Part shown: positions 26,500 through 35,269 of the stretch, in pieces
How positions within the stretch are numbered: position 1 is the first letter of the stretch
Layout: each line of letters opens with the position of its first letter
Assembly: GCF_033449965.1 (NCBI RefSeq)
Contig: NZ_CP137761.1
Coordinates: 186,001-250,000, forward strand
Source of the DNA: Bacillus sp. T3
GTDB lineage: Bacteria; Bacillota; Bacilli; Bacillales; Cytobacillaceae
Direction of reading: 5' to 3'
Length of the DNA: 64,000 nt
Program-made: the position numbers and the translations under genes
Notes under the pieces: model-generated
Database searches by the model: none
What the model was told of the DNA's origin: nothing
Seen by the model: the letters and a program-made list of their open reading frames with translations, nothing else

Positions 26500-29049
26500 T
26501 TAATTTTTCTTAATGTCTTTGCCTTTTCCAATCAAAATAGTTACTTGTGCCATTGTGATGGGCAATGAGGTCCTTTTCCTATAGGCAAGGTATTTGGGTA
26601 CCCATGTAGTAACATTATATTTTTCCTTAAATTTCCTTAAGCCTTGAAAGTGATAGAAAACTTGTCCATGTAAATAAATTTGGGCAGCTACCTTTTCACT
26701 AAAAAATGAATATTTAGACAGCCCAACATTGGAAAGTGGGGCCATTCCTAAATTAAATTGGTTATATCCTTTTTCTTTAGCCCATTCAAATAACGAAAGA
26801 AATATAAAGTCCATTGTTCCTGAAGGCGAACTAGGTATGAAGCGCATTAAGTCCACGGAAATGGTTTGATTATTATCATAAACAGGCATTAGACTGGCAA
26901 AGCCAATAACATCCTCATTTATGTTTTTCAAAATGGCTATTTCAGATCTATTAAGATACGCCTCATCGAAAAAGCCGAGTGAAAATCCCTTTTCCCTCCT
27001 ACCTGCAAGCCACTCATTTGATACTGTTTTAAGTTTTTGAAGTAAATCATCACTTAATGGAGGTTTAATGATTTCAAAAATAAAATTTTCCCGCTCAAAT
27101 TTATTTTTGTTGGCCCTCATTACCTTCATCTTTTTACCAGATAGGGAGAAATTCTCCAAATTGACAAATGCCTCCTCTCCAAGTTTAAAAAAGTCGAAAC
27201 CATTTTCGTGAAGAATTGGAAGCATGTCATTACTACTCTCATAAAAAATAGGCGTATACCCATATAAATCGGAAATGGTTAGGAATTCCTCAATAGCATG
27301 TGGAAACTCTGATTTCTCCCCAGTAAGGTCGCCAAGCACCACAATTTTGTCCGCATATTTTTGGAATGGAAATAAAACATTGTCTTTACTATTCCAGAAA
27401 ACATACTTATCATGCAAAAAGATTAAATGTGTTAATACATTTCCCTTATATTTATTGATGTGTTCGTAAATTTTTTCCTCCTGATTTCTTGATGTCTCCA
27501 TTGGCCATTTTTGGGATTTTCCCACAAAATTACCAATACAATAAATAAAGATGGCTATTATCAGCCCGATGAAAGCACTATAAAACAAGTCATGGTAATC
27601 AGTAATGATATATGGCAAAAACTTTGTTGGAATACTGAATTTTGATGTAGGCAAATTAAAATACCCAATCAATAGATACATAAGTGTAATGATGAGAATG
27701 ATGAAAATATCAAAGATCATCTTCCCCCAAGTCAATACATAGCCTTCCCGATAGAATCGAGCTTTGGATAATCGAAGCAACAAAGCGACTACGAGTAAAA
27801 AGATGGCTTCTTCATAGTCGAATCCTTTGGAAAGAGAAAATAAAGCAGCAAAGGATAGGACTATAATTGTGAGATAATAAGCGCGTTTTACTTTGTATTG
27901 AATTCCCCTTGATAATCCAAGAAGAATAAAGCCTGTTGCAACTGAAAGTTGATGAGATAAACTCATTATAGTGAGAGAAAAAATGTCTTCAGCAACTTTT
28001 AACCTTTCAATAATACCTGGCAAAGCGGCAGAAAGAAGCAAAATTAACCCGGAAATAAATATCAAAATGGTTAACATCCAATGGCTGATATGTTGTACAA
28101 ATACATTTGGCAAATTACCCCAAGTGTTATTCCACTTTTCCCAATAGGCTTTAATAAAAAGGAAAGCTCCTACAAGAAATGGAATAATGAAATAGCCTAT
28201 GCGATATAGCAAAAGCAGCACAACAACTTTCTCATCCTGAATGCCTAAATAATCTACCCCCCATATAAAAACGAGGTCAAAGGAACCTAGACCTCCTGGG
28301 ATTAAGCTTACAATTCCAGCACATGCAGCAACGGTAAAAATAGCAAATAAATCTCCAAAAGGAATGGAGATACTCAAAACAGATTTTAAAAGCCAAAAAA
28401 CTAATAAGACAGCTGACCATTCCAGGACAGAAACGAAAATAAGCAAACATTTCACTTTTATTGTGATAGATGGATCAGGATTCTTTTTCTCTCTCCATAA
28501 AGTAATGATCATCAAAGTAGGGAGGTACAATGCAACGCCAATAACAGCCAAATAAAGCCATTTAGTATGTACTAACAGGGGAATATTTCTATATCCCACA
28601 ATGGTAATCCAGGAAAGTAAGGAAATACCCGTAAGGAGAAATAAAGAAACAATAGCAATGGTTCTTAATAAATTCCCTTTCCCAAACTCATCTTTTTGAT
28701 AGAAATACGTTCTAAGCATTACTCCGATAATACCACCGAAACCAATCAAATTTGAAAAGGAATTGACGATGAGTGCTTGCTTAATAAGGTGCTTTTTTGG
28801 TATCTTAATTCCCAATATTTTTATGATAACTGCATCATAAAAAAACATAGGGAAAATGGATCCAATGGTAATTAGTAGGACAAAGACTAATGTTGCTATC
28901 GGTACTTGACCTATTTCATGTTGGAGCAATTGAATGTTAAGGTCCATTGCAAATTTTTTTATTTCAATTGTTGCAAGGACTAATAATATTAGAGGAAAAA
29001 TAATTTTCAAAAATTGAACTGTTTTTTCTTTTAAATAATGTTTACTCAA
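26500..29049 (-). CDS. mprF: Phosphatidylglycerol lysyltransferase MprF
   Basis: Bifunctional membrane protein that adds lysine from Lys-tRNA to phosphatidylglycerol and flips the product outward, lowering affinity for cationic antimicrobials. The N-terminal part (about 500 residues) has many TM segments, including the flippase motif region LIPGGLGSFDLVFIWG. The C-terminal DUF2156/GNAT-like synthase domain contains VDLMRFIPSSPSGTMDFIF and NLGMAPLSNVG. I start at TTG 29049 (MSKHYLKEK), which has GGGGAGGAA upstream. The longer start at 29091 lacks one. It lies just beyond the att array. Confidence 0.93.
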   Translation of the reverse strand: MSKHYLKEKTVQFLKIIFPLILLVLATIEIKKFAMDLNIQLLQHEIGQVPIATLVFVLLITIGSIFPMFFYDAVIIKILGIKIPKKHLIKQALIVNSFSNLIGFGGIIGVMLRTYFYQKDEFGKGNLLRTIAIVSLFLLTGISLLSWITIVGYRNIPLLVHTKWLYLAVIGVALYLPTLMIITLWREKKNPDPSITIKVKCLLIFVSVLEWSAVLLVFWLLKSVLSISIPFGDLFAIFTVAACAGIVSLIPGGLGSFDLVFIWGVDYLGIQDEKVVVLLLLYRIGYFIIPFLVGAFLFIKAYWEKWNNTWGNLPNVFVQHISHWMLTILIFISGLILLLSAALPGIIERLKVAEDIFSLTIMSLSHQLSVATGFILLGLSRGIQYKVKRAYYLTIIVLSFAALFSLSKGFDYEEAIFLLVVALLLRLSKARFYREGYVLTWGKMIFDIFIILIITLMYLLIGYFNLPTSKFSIPTKFLPYIITDYHDLFYSAFIGLIIAIFIYCIGNFVGKSQKWPMETSRNQEEKIYEHINKYKGNVLTHLIFLHDKYVFWNSKDNVLFPFQKYADKIVVLGDLTGEKSEFPHAIEEFLTISDLYGYTPIFYESSNDMLPILHENGFDFFKLGEEAFVNLENFSLSGKKMKVMRANKNKFERENFIFEIIKPPLSDDLLQKLKTVSNEWLAGRREKGFSLGFFDEAYLNRSEIAILKNINEDVIGFASLMPVYDNNQTISVDLMRFIPSSPSGTMDFIFLSLFEWAKEKGYNQFNLGMAPLSNVGLSKYSFFSEKVAAQIYLHGQVFYHFQGLRKFKEKYNVTTWVPKYLAYRKRTSLPITMAQVTILIGKGKDIKKN

Positions 29050-29152
29050 TTTGAATATTCCTCCCCTAATGCTGTTTTGACTATTTGACAATTTTAACCA
29101 ATAACCCTAAATCATGATAAGTGAATCGTACTTTTCACTTTTGTATTTGTCA

Positions 29153-29224
29153 AGAAAACACGGGGGCGGTTCTACCGTTTTCCTGAGACATAGAGTGAAA
29201 TGGCGGAACCGTCCCCGTGTTTTG
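29153..29224. repeat. REP-like long palindrome
   Basis: AAAACACGGGGGCGGTTCTACC and its inverted partner GGCGGAACCGTCCCCGTGTTTT flank a 20-25 base centre. The outer arms pair almost perfectly. This GC-rich palindrome resembles dispersed REP/REPIN elements found with IS200-type (TnpA_REP) transposases in Bacillaceae. No transposase is next to it. Confidence 0.65.
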
Positions 29225-29253
29225 TGAAATATGGATTTAAAGTTTAAAAAACT

Positions 29254-29290
29254 AAAGACTGCCAGAGTGATTCCTCAGCAGTCTTTTTGA
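29254..29290 (+). terminator. Hairpin terminator
   Basis: AAAGACTGC pairs with GCAGTCTTTTT across a 16-base loop. Confidence 0.55.
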
Positions 29291-29420
29291 TTGGTTGGCG
29301 TTGCTTAACTGGTTAACCGAAAGCTAGTGTATTATAATATAGCGACTAATTGTTAACTATCACCATTGTTCAAATCTTGTTCAATGAGTGAAAGAAACCA
29401 GAATAAAATCCTCTTAGCAA

Positions 29421-29759
29421 CTAAGATAATGTAATGACTTCATATTTTGAGGCTAACTCAATAAAATGGTCCATCCCGCTGATTTTTCCAGCTACAAGCT
29501 GATCATTTAGCTCATAATAATCGACACATGTTTTGCAAGCAAGAACGTCCATACCCTTTTCTTCCAGTTCTTTTAATTGAAGAGAAACAAGTGAGTTTTC
29601 CGTTAAGGTAAACACACCGCGGTTCATACAAAAAATAGCCGCTGGCAGATCTTCTTTTTGCTTAAGAATAGTGAAGAAGGTTTCTAATATTCCTTCGCCA
29701 AGTGCTGTTTCTCCTTTGCCAAGTTGATCTGAAGCAAGTAAAATTACTTTGTTTTTCAA
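29421..29759 (-). CDS. DsrE/YedF C-terminal-type sulfur/selenium protein
   Basis: About 112 residues from TTG 29759 (MKNKVILLASDQLG), with GAGGTG 6 bases upstream. A GTG at 29768 is an alternative. The sequence (SDQLGKGETALGEGILETFF, CKTCVDYYEL) matches the DsrE-like C-terminal half of YedF, a protein linked to selenium metabolism. Here it is separate from the TusA-like half, encoded just upstream, and follows a YedE-type transporter. Cys pair CKTC is the likely sulfur/selenium carrier site. Confidence 0.78.
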   Translation of the reverse strand: MKNKVILLASDQLGKGETALGEGILETFFTILKQKEDLPAAIFCMNRGVFTLTENSLVSLQLKELEEKGMDVLACKTCVDYYELNDQLVAGKISGMDHFIELASKYEVITLS

Positions 29760-29808
29760 TTTCTTCACCTCACTAGTTTAATCATGCAAAAAGCCTTTTT
29801 TGTCTTCC

Positions 29809-30063
29809 TTATAGGGTACTATTTACTACTTTAATATAAAAATAAATATCCTGCCCAACCTTTTTCGGTTTAGTCAAGAGCTGGTAGCCATGTTTTACGG
29901 CTTCTTCCGGGACACTTCGAAAGGATTGTGGACAGTCAGCGATAACTAGTAAGACTTCCCCGATTTTCATCGTTTTAAGCGCATCCAGCGCATAAATGAC
30001 AGGGTATGGTCATGGCTCGCCGCGAATGTCTAACGTGTAGTTGACATCGATTATTTGGGACAT
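29809..30063 (-). CDS. TusA/YedF N-terminal-type protein with in-frame TGA at the catalytic Cys
   Basis: ATG at 30063 with GGAGGTATAATTC upstream begins MSQIIDVNYTLDIRGEP. The next codon (30010-30012 on the minus strand) is TGA exactly where TusA proteins have the Cys of CPxP. After it the frame continues PYPVIYALDALK...LVIADCPQSF to a TAA at 29809, exactly 85 codons in all. TusA proteins relay sulfur or selenium through that Cys. Selenocysteine is one reading, a nonsense mutation the other. A small hairpin GCGC-TGGAT-GCGC starts 18 bases after the TGA. The gene sits between yedE and the DsrE-like gene. Confidence 0.7.
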
Positions 30064-30066
30064 GAA

Positions 30067-31297
30067 TTATACCTCCTTTGTAACGGGAGAAATCCGTTCG
30101 TTTTTTTGATGTTTGATTCCTGTTCCATAACGGAACCGTTTTTCCCACCAATTTGATAGTAAGAACCAAGCAGCCAGCATGGCAATCGTTCCGAACAAAG
30201 CTCCCATAGATCCCCATTGCTCGATCAAGTTCACTTTCGGCCAATTTTCTGCAAGGGCATGATAGATGCCGAGGTGATCCCAGCCATAGGCAAGAGCAGT
30301 AGCACCGACAATATTTCCTGCGCCAACTACCCAGAATAACAATTGGCCTTCCATTGCCCGATACATCATGCCCGTTTCACAACCGCCGGCAAGAACAATC
30401 CCAAAGCCAAAGAGAAGACCGCCAATCGCTGTGCTCGGAGCAGCCATTTTGATAAGGGCGACAGAACCGTTTTGAATATAAATAAATGTGACCACTACAC
30501 TGATCATCATCCCAATAGCAAGCGCTTTGGACATTAGAGCCCGGCCGCTGATCCATAGATCGCGGAAAGCGGAAGTGAAACAAATTTGCCCCCGTTCAAT
30601 AAGAATCCCAAACAGGGCTCCTGCTATACAAGCAACCGCGAGAAGTGATTTATCTGTTGCGAAAAAGTAAACTACAAGAGCGAGATACAGGAAGACAAAA
30701 ATCAGCCCTAAGATCGGCTGGATATTCTTTTTTTGGACATGCTGGGTGATAGCTGGATTCATCGAGCCTTTCATCAGTGCCAGGTTTTCCCCGCCACCAT
30801 TTCGTATTTACGACTTTGACACCAAAGTAGGTTCCAATGGCAGTGGTCAACATAAAAATCCAGGAATGGAACGAGAATTGAGGTACACCTGTGAAAAAGG
30901 CAGCCAAATTGCACCCTAGGGCAAGCCGAGCCCCAAAACCTGCAATGATTCCGCCAATAAATCCTTGGATTAATCGTCGCTTTTGTTTCGGTATGCGGAT
31001 TTTAAAACTGTTGCTTAGTAAAATCGTGATCAACGCACCAACAAGCATTCCAATGACAATCCAGCCATCGGTCCTGCTGATAGGAGAGCCCTCGAGGCCT
31101 ACAAGCTGAAAATACGCCCATTGCGATACATCGACACCGAACCATTGTAAGATATGCCCGCCTAATCTGGTGAATTCCCCCGTAACGGCCCAAACTGTAC
31201 CTGTAATCCCGAAATACAATGCACTGACCAGACCTGCAATACTGATGGCTATATAGGGATTCCAATATTCCTTGAAAATTTTTTGATAAAGATTCAT
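30067..31297 (-). CDS. yedE: YeeE/YedE-family transporter (frameshifted near 30785)
   Basis: Multi-TM membrane protein of the family thought to import thiosulfate or selenium compounds. The start at 31297 (MNLYQKIFKEYW) has GGAGGAG upstream. Signatures are GFGARLALGCNLAAFF in the first half and GLLFGFGIVLAGGCETGMMYR in the second, each with the Cys typical of YeeE domains. The frame shifts at the run GGGGAAAA (minus strand, plus coordinates 30785-30792). Removing one base gives WWRENLALMKGSMNPA and a full-length protein of about 410 residues. Its stop overlaps the ribosome binding site of the TusA gene. Confidence 0.82.
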
Positions 31298-31541
31298 TAA
31301 ATATAGCTCCTCCTTCTTTGGAATTATCCAAAAGTAAAAAAGCCCGGAGATATCCAGGCATCCTAAGAGTTTCATTTACAAATATAAAGGTTATTTGGTT
31401 GCAACTCAATTCAATTTATCGATAAGATAGATTAAAAAGTATTTAAATATTAGATATTTAGAACCGAGTTGGTTCTCTTGTGCCAGATGTGAATCCGGGT
31501 TATTTCTTTTAATACAAATGGATAACGGTCTTTCTTAATAA

Positions 31542-32178
31542 TTATTGAGGGAGTAAGGGATTACCCAAATGGCGAAGCCCATTTATAATGACAATGGAAA
31601 AGGTTAAGAGGGTACCAAGCAGATCTTCCTGACAGATAGGGATGCCATTTTCTTTTTCATTCCATCTGCCGGTCTTTTGAACCAAATGCCGAATAGATGA
31701 ATGCATTAAACGGACTTTTTGAATGGCTTTGATTCCTTGTCCCTCGGGTTCAAGTCCCCCTGGTGCCATGACATGAAGAACAAATTGACCTGTTTCTGCT
31801 ATCCTGCGGTATGCATTTTGACCTAAACGATAACTGAATGTAAGGACCTTCACACCTGTACGTGCTGCGTAACAATTCACTAGTGAGGATGTTGATAATA
31901 AGAAGGTAATGGCAATACCATGTTCCTGAAATAAATCGGTTGCGTTTCTTATTCTGGCCAAGTCCACGTTTTCTGGGCAATTAGCTGTATCCTTAAGCCA
32001 AAATTCGATCGTATCAGGTAATTCTTCCAGGATATTCTTGGTCATTGTACATTAATTGTTTTAATAAATGATTTACGGAGCCAACCTGACTTTTCTTGAA
32101 CAATTCTTCAATTATTTTGTCCGGTACTGGATCGCCTTCCATCCGTAACTTCTCTAAAAACTTGTCTGTATATAACAT
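31542..32178 (-). pseudogene. MpaB-like oxygenase (DUF2236), frameshifted and C-terminally truncated
   Basis: The reading starts at 32178 (MLYTDKFLEKLR) with AAAGGGGG upstream, shifts frame near 32030 (TATCCTGGAAGAA; one base too many), then continues LPDTIEFWLKDTANCPEN...APGGLEPEGQGIKAIQKVRL to a stop at 31542. The motif set resembles DUF2236/MpaB haem oxygenases, which are usually about 350-400 residues. Here only about 210 remain, and no continuation is visible in any frame. It is therefore a real remnant apart from the possible indel. Confidence 0.68.
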
Positions 32179-32495
32179 CTTTTCCCCCTTTGACAATTAT
32201 CTGGTAGATAAAAAGAAATGAAGCATTTTATATTTATATTCCTACTAATATAAAAACATGTTGGATGCGATACCTTTTCATTCATAGTCGGAAAATTTAA
32301 GAATTTAGTTCATTTTTAGATTCGATAGAGTAATATTTTTGCGGTATATTTTTATGGTTTTGCTTAGTTATCGTATGTAGATAGATCAATAATACGTCTC
32401 AAATGATAAATAAAAAAATAGCCTTTCTGTAAATACAGAAGAGCTATTTTTTCTCCAACCTTGTAATTAATAAAAGCAAACAATTAAGGCTTCCT
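32179..32495. other. Intergenic region between mpaB remnant and GntR gene
   Basis: AT-rich with no gene. It holds a terminator hairpin at 32408-32455 for the convergent or upstream unit. Confidence 0.4.
32408..32455 (-). terminator. Terminator of the GntR/FadR regulator gene
   Basis: AAAAAATAGCCTTTCTGT pairs with ACAGAAGAGCTATTTTTT across a 4-base loop. Confidence 0.8.
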
Positions 32496-33131
32496 TCATT
32501 TTCCCTTATTATTGTTTATTAGGTGCAGCCAAAAATCCAGATCAGTTTGAAGATGCTGTTGCATTAGACGTTCTGCCTTTTGGCCATCACGCTCCCTAAT
32601 TGCATGGTATATCTCTTCATGTTCATCAATTAGGAAAGGGCGATTGTAGTAAACGACTGTTCGTCGAAAAAGATAGATAATGGATGACATTTTGTCAATA
32701 ATATCAATCATGACACGGTTATTACTGGCATTAACAATGATTTCATGGAACAGTTCGTTCGCTTTCATAATCTCGTCGATATTTTCCTTCCGTCCATTCT
32801 CTACGCATTCCCATAAAGAGCTCAGTTCGTTTTCTGGTAGATAGGTTGCAGCACATTTTGCTGAGTAACCTTCCAGCAGTATTCGGACCTGAAACATATT
32901 TCGTAAATCAGCCTCGGTTGGACTTACAACTTTCTTTTTTACGATTAGTCCCTCATTCTCCAGCTTTTTAATCGATTCTCGAGCCGGAGTTCGACTCATC
33001 CCTAATTCTTCGGCGACTTTTTCCTCAACAATTTTTGTGCCACTAGGAAGCTCTCCATTCAAAATTTTGTCACGCAGGATTTCATAAGATTGAAGATAGG
33101 CCGGACTGTGTTTTTTATTATTATTTGGCAA
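32496..33131 (-). CDS. FadR-subfamily GntR regulator
   Basis: N-terminal winged helix (YEILRDKILNGELPSGTKI, EELGMSRTPARESIKKLENEGL) and a C-terminal FCD ligand-binding domain of about 130 residues with the metal-binding His/Asp pattern (ANELFHEIIV). The start is placed at TTG 33131 with GAGGTGAAC upstream. ATGs further upstream (33155, 33167) are possible. It is divergent from the sugar-acid genes at 33.4-38.1 kb and probably represses them through the ATGTATACA boxes on both sides. Confidence 0.83.
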   Translation of the reverse strand: MPNNNKKHSPAYLQSYEILRDKILNGELPSGTKIVEEKVAEELGMSRTPARESIKKLENEGLIVKKKVVSPTEADLRNMFQVRILLEGYSAKCAATYLPENELSSLWECVENGRKENIDEIMKANELFHEIIVNASNNRVMIDIIDKMSSIIYLFRRTVVYYNRPFLIDEHEEIYHAIRERDGQKAERLMQQHLQTDLDFWLHLINNNKGK

Positions 33132-33475
33132 GTTGTTCACCTCTTCAGAACCCATATATCTAAGTTCCATCATAACAAACTTTTTTTTGAAAAAAAATAT
33201 ACTAGACATTTCGAAAAAAAGGAAATATCATAAAATGTATACAAAAACATAAGAATTGTATACATTGTAATTAATGCCGTATACCTTTTTGGTGTTGTAT
33301 GAGGCTACCTTTAAAGATTTCTTTATTTTTTTTATTAAAATATGTAAGCGTATACAAAATAATTTTTTAAAAACAGTTGTATTTACAACTAAAGTAAGAT
33401 ACCGCTAAGAGGATCCAATTTTTATAAAAACATATGAATTTTTTAGTGAATGATTCGTTGATAAGGGGGAGTTGT
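33132..33475. other. Divergent promoter region
   Basis: Holds the operators of the FadR-type regulator and presumably both promoters. GGATCCAATTTT and an AT-rich tail precede the next gene. No gene seen. Confidence 0.45.
33235..33266. promoter_or_regulatory. Two ATGTATACA-type operators, 21 bp apart
   Basis: ATGTATACAA at 33235-33244 and TTGTATACAT at 33256-33265 are palindromic GTATAC-centred boxes spaced two helical turns apart. They lie between the divergent FadR-type regulator and the carbonic-anhydrase-like gene. A further CGTATACAAA lies at about 33349. FadR-family regulators commonly bind such TTGTATACAA palindromes. Confidence 0.6.
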
Positions 33476-34039
33476 GTGAAACTTTTAGATGAAATTTTAA
33501 CTTATAATGAGAAGTTTGTAGAAGATAGAGAATATGAAAATTTCAAAACGGATAAGTTTCCACATAAAAGGCTCGTTATTCTTACTTGCATGGATACTCG
33601 TTTAGTGGAATTGTTACCAAGGGCGATGAATGTGGGGAATGGTGATTTCAAAATCATTAAAACTGCCGGTGCACTGGTGTCGCATCAGTTTGGAAGCATT
33701 ATGAGAAGTATTCTTGTTGCAATTTATGAGCTTGGAGCAAACGAGGTATGTGTTGTAGGTCACTACGATTGCGGTATGTCCAACTTAAAAGCAGAGAATA
33801 CCATAACAAAAATGAAAGAACGCGGTATAAGTCAGGAAAAATTAGAGCTCCTGCATGATTCTGGGATAAATATTGAAAAGTTTTTACGGGGCTTTGATTG
33901 TGTTAAAGACAGTGTGAAGCATAGTGTAGCAACTATTCGTAAGCATCCTTTAATACCAAAGGATGTAACTGTTCACGGATTAGTAATTGATCCAAAAACA
34001 GGACAGCTTGATACCATAGTGAACGGGTACCAAGTCTAG
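33476..34039 (+). CDS. Beta-class carbonic-anhydrase-like protein
   Basis: 187 residues from GTG 33476 (MKLLDEILTYNEKF), with AAGGGGGAG upstream. An upstream ATG at 33434 lacks such a site. Zinc ligands and active-site dyad are visible as CMDTR and GHYDCG, with KTAGALVS between them. It reversibly hydrates CO2, or plays a related role. It lies between two operator arrays shared with the sugar-acid genes, so it may be co-regulated with them. Its link to that pathway is unclear. Confidence 0.87.
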   Translation: MKLLDEILTYNEKFVEDREYENFKTDKFPHKRLVILTCMDTRLVELLPRAMNVGNGDFKIIKTAGALVSHQFGSIMRSILVAIYELGANEVCVVGHYDCGMSNLKAENTITKMKERGISQEKLELLHDSGINIEKFLRGFDCVKDSVKHSVATIRKHPLIPKDVTVHGLVIDPKTGQLDTIVNGYQV

Positions 34040-34193
34040 TATATCAAAAAATTTAGACATGCTAATTGATAAATTTCCTGAGTTTTGTGCAATTTTTTTA
34101 ATCCACCATTTTTTAATATTTCTAAAGTTTATATAAACAAACTTTATTTCAAAAAAACATCTAGACATTTATGTAAAGAAGCAATATTATAAA

Positions 34194-34246
34194 ATGTATA
34201 CAAAACAATAAAAAATGTATACAAATTATACACAAAATGTATACAT
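34194..34246 (+). promoter_or_regulatory. Three ATGTATACA operators upstream of ltnD-like gene
   Basis: ATGTATACAA at 34194-34203, ATGTATACAA at 34215-34224 and ATGTATACAT at 34237-34246. Centres are 21 and 22 bp apart, the same spacing and sequence as the pair at 33235. A cooperative array on one DNA face is likely. Confidence 0.65.
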
Positions 34247-34268
34247 GAGGTTTTGGGTTTCAATTTTA

Positions 34269-34335
34269 TGTAAGCGGATGCAACGCGGAGGTTATCGAGG
34301 TTGAATTTTCATAACGATTTTTGTAAGCGGATGCA
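34269..34335 (+). promoter_or_regulatory. Two exact TGTAAGCGGATGCA repeats (cre-like)
   Basis: TGTAAGCGGATGCA occurs at 34269-34282 and 34322-34335, 53 bp apart, just before the ltnD-like gene. It resembles the CcpA cre consensus TGWAARCGYTWNCW at 12 of 14 positions. It could be CcpA or another LacI-family operator. Confidence 0.45.
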
Positions 34336-34374
34336 TTCTTTTGTTTTAAAAAAATACATTCCGGGGGAAGAACA

Positions 34375-35268
34375 ATGACAAAGAAAATTGGTTTTATTGG
34401 CTTAGGGATCATGGGGAAACCGATGGCATTACATTTGATCAAGTCGGGATATAGTTTAGTAGTTTTTGATATTAATAAAGATGCAGTGGAGTCTTTAGTA
34501 CAAGCAGGGGCAATGGCTGCTAATTCGCCACTTGAAGTCGGTGACAGAAGTGACATTATCATTACGATGTTACCTGCTAATAAGCACGTAAGAGAAGTGG
34601 TCTTGGGGGAAAATGGAATTATTAAGACGGCAAAAGAAGGTACAGTCGTGATTGATATGAGTTCGATTACTCCTGTTGTATCTAGAGAAATTGCAAGCGA
34701 ACTAGAGAAAAAAGGGATTGAAATGCTTGATGCACCAGTAAGTGGAGGCGAACCAAAAGCGATTGATGGTACATTAGCCATTATGGTCGGCGGTAAAGAA
34801 GAGGTTTTTGAAGATGTGAAGGACGTTCTTTACGGAATGGGTTCTGCAGTTACATTAGTTGGTGGCAATGGATGTGGCACAACAGCAAAGTTAGCAAACC
34901 AAGTAATTGTTAACTTAAATATTGCTGCTATGTCAGAAGCGCTTGTATTAGCTGCAAAGGCTGGAATTGACATCAATAAAATGTACCAGGCCATTAGAGG
35001 GGGCCTTGCAGGAAGTACGGTGCTAGATGCTAAGGTTCCTTTGATACTCGAAAGAAATTTTGTTGCGGGTGGTCGAATTGATATCAATCTAAAAGATATT
35101 ACGAATGTAATGGAAACTGCCCATGGTATTGGCGTACCATTACCACTTTCAAGCCAGCTGCTCGAAATCTTCCATGCTTTAAAGGTTGATGGAAAAGCAA
35201 GTGATGACCATTGTGGAATCGTTCAATATTATGAAAAGCTTGCAAATGTTGAAGTAAGGGGAAATTAA
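34375..35268 (+). CDS. Beta-hydroxyacid dehydrogenase (L-threonate dehydrogenase/tartronate semialdehyde reductase type)
   Basis: 297 residues. N-terminal NAD(P) site GFIGLGIMGKPMALHL, substrate loop DAPVSGGEPKA, and the catalytic Lys in GCGTTAKLANQ. It resembles LtnD/GarR enzymes that oxidise four-carbon sugar acids such as threonate at C2, or reduce tartronate semialdehyde. The following DUF1537 kinase, one base away, and a GntP permease favour the four-carbon acid route. Confidence 0.87.
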   Translation: MTKKIGFIGLGIMGKPMALHLIKSGYSLVVFDINKDAVESLVQAGAMAANSPLEVGDRSDIIITMLPANKHVREVVLGENGIIKTAKEGTVVIDMSSITPVVSREIASELEKKGIEMLDAPVSGGEPKAIDGTLAIMVGGKEEVFEDVKDVLYGMGSAVTLVGGNGCGTTAKLANQVIVNLNIAAMSEALVLAAKAGIDINKMYQAIRGGLAGSTVLDAKVPLILERNFVAGGRIDINLKDITNVMETAHGIGVPLPLSSQLLEIFHALKVDGKASDDHCGIVQYYEKLANVEVRGN

Positions 35269-35269
35269 C

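Larger units (their letters stand above)
29050..29420. other. Intergenic region upstream of mprF
   Basis: No gene. It contains the REP-like palindrome and a hairpin AAAGACTGC/GCAGTCTTT at 29254-29287 with a T run. GTGAATCGTAC at 29121-29131 loosely resembles the att core, but only over 11 bases. Confidence 0.45.
34040..34374. other. Regulatory spacer between carbonic anhydrase and sugar-acid operon
   Basis: No gene. It holds the triple operator and the cre-like repeats listed separately. CCGGGGGAAG just before 34375 is the ribosome binding site. Confidence 0.45.

Noticed and set aside
29119..29135. GTGAATCGTAC as a fifth att-like repeat beyond mprF
   Set aside because: It matches the rlmH core over about 11 bases only, then diverges. 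No shared flank, so chance cannot be excluded.
29975..31409. Several overlapping ORFs on both strands in the yedE/tusA region
   Set aside because: The GC-richer membrane-protein gene creates open shadow frames. Only the joined yedE frame and the TusA frame have family motifs and ribosome binding sites.
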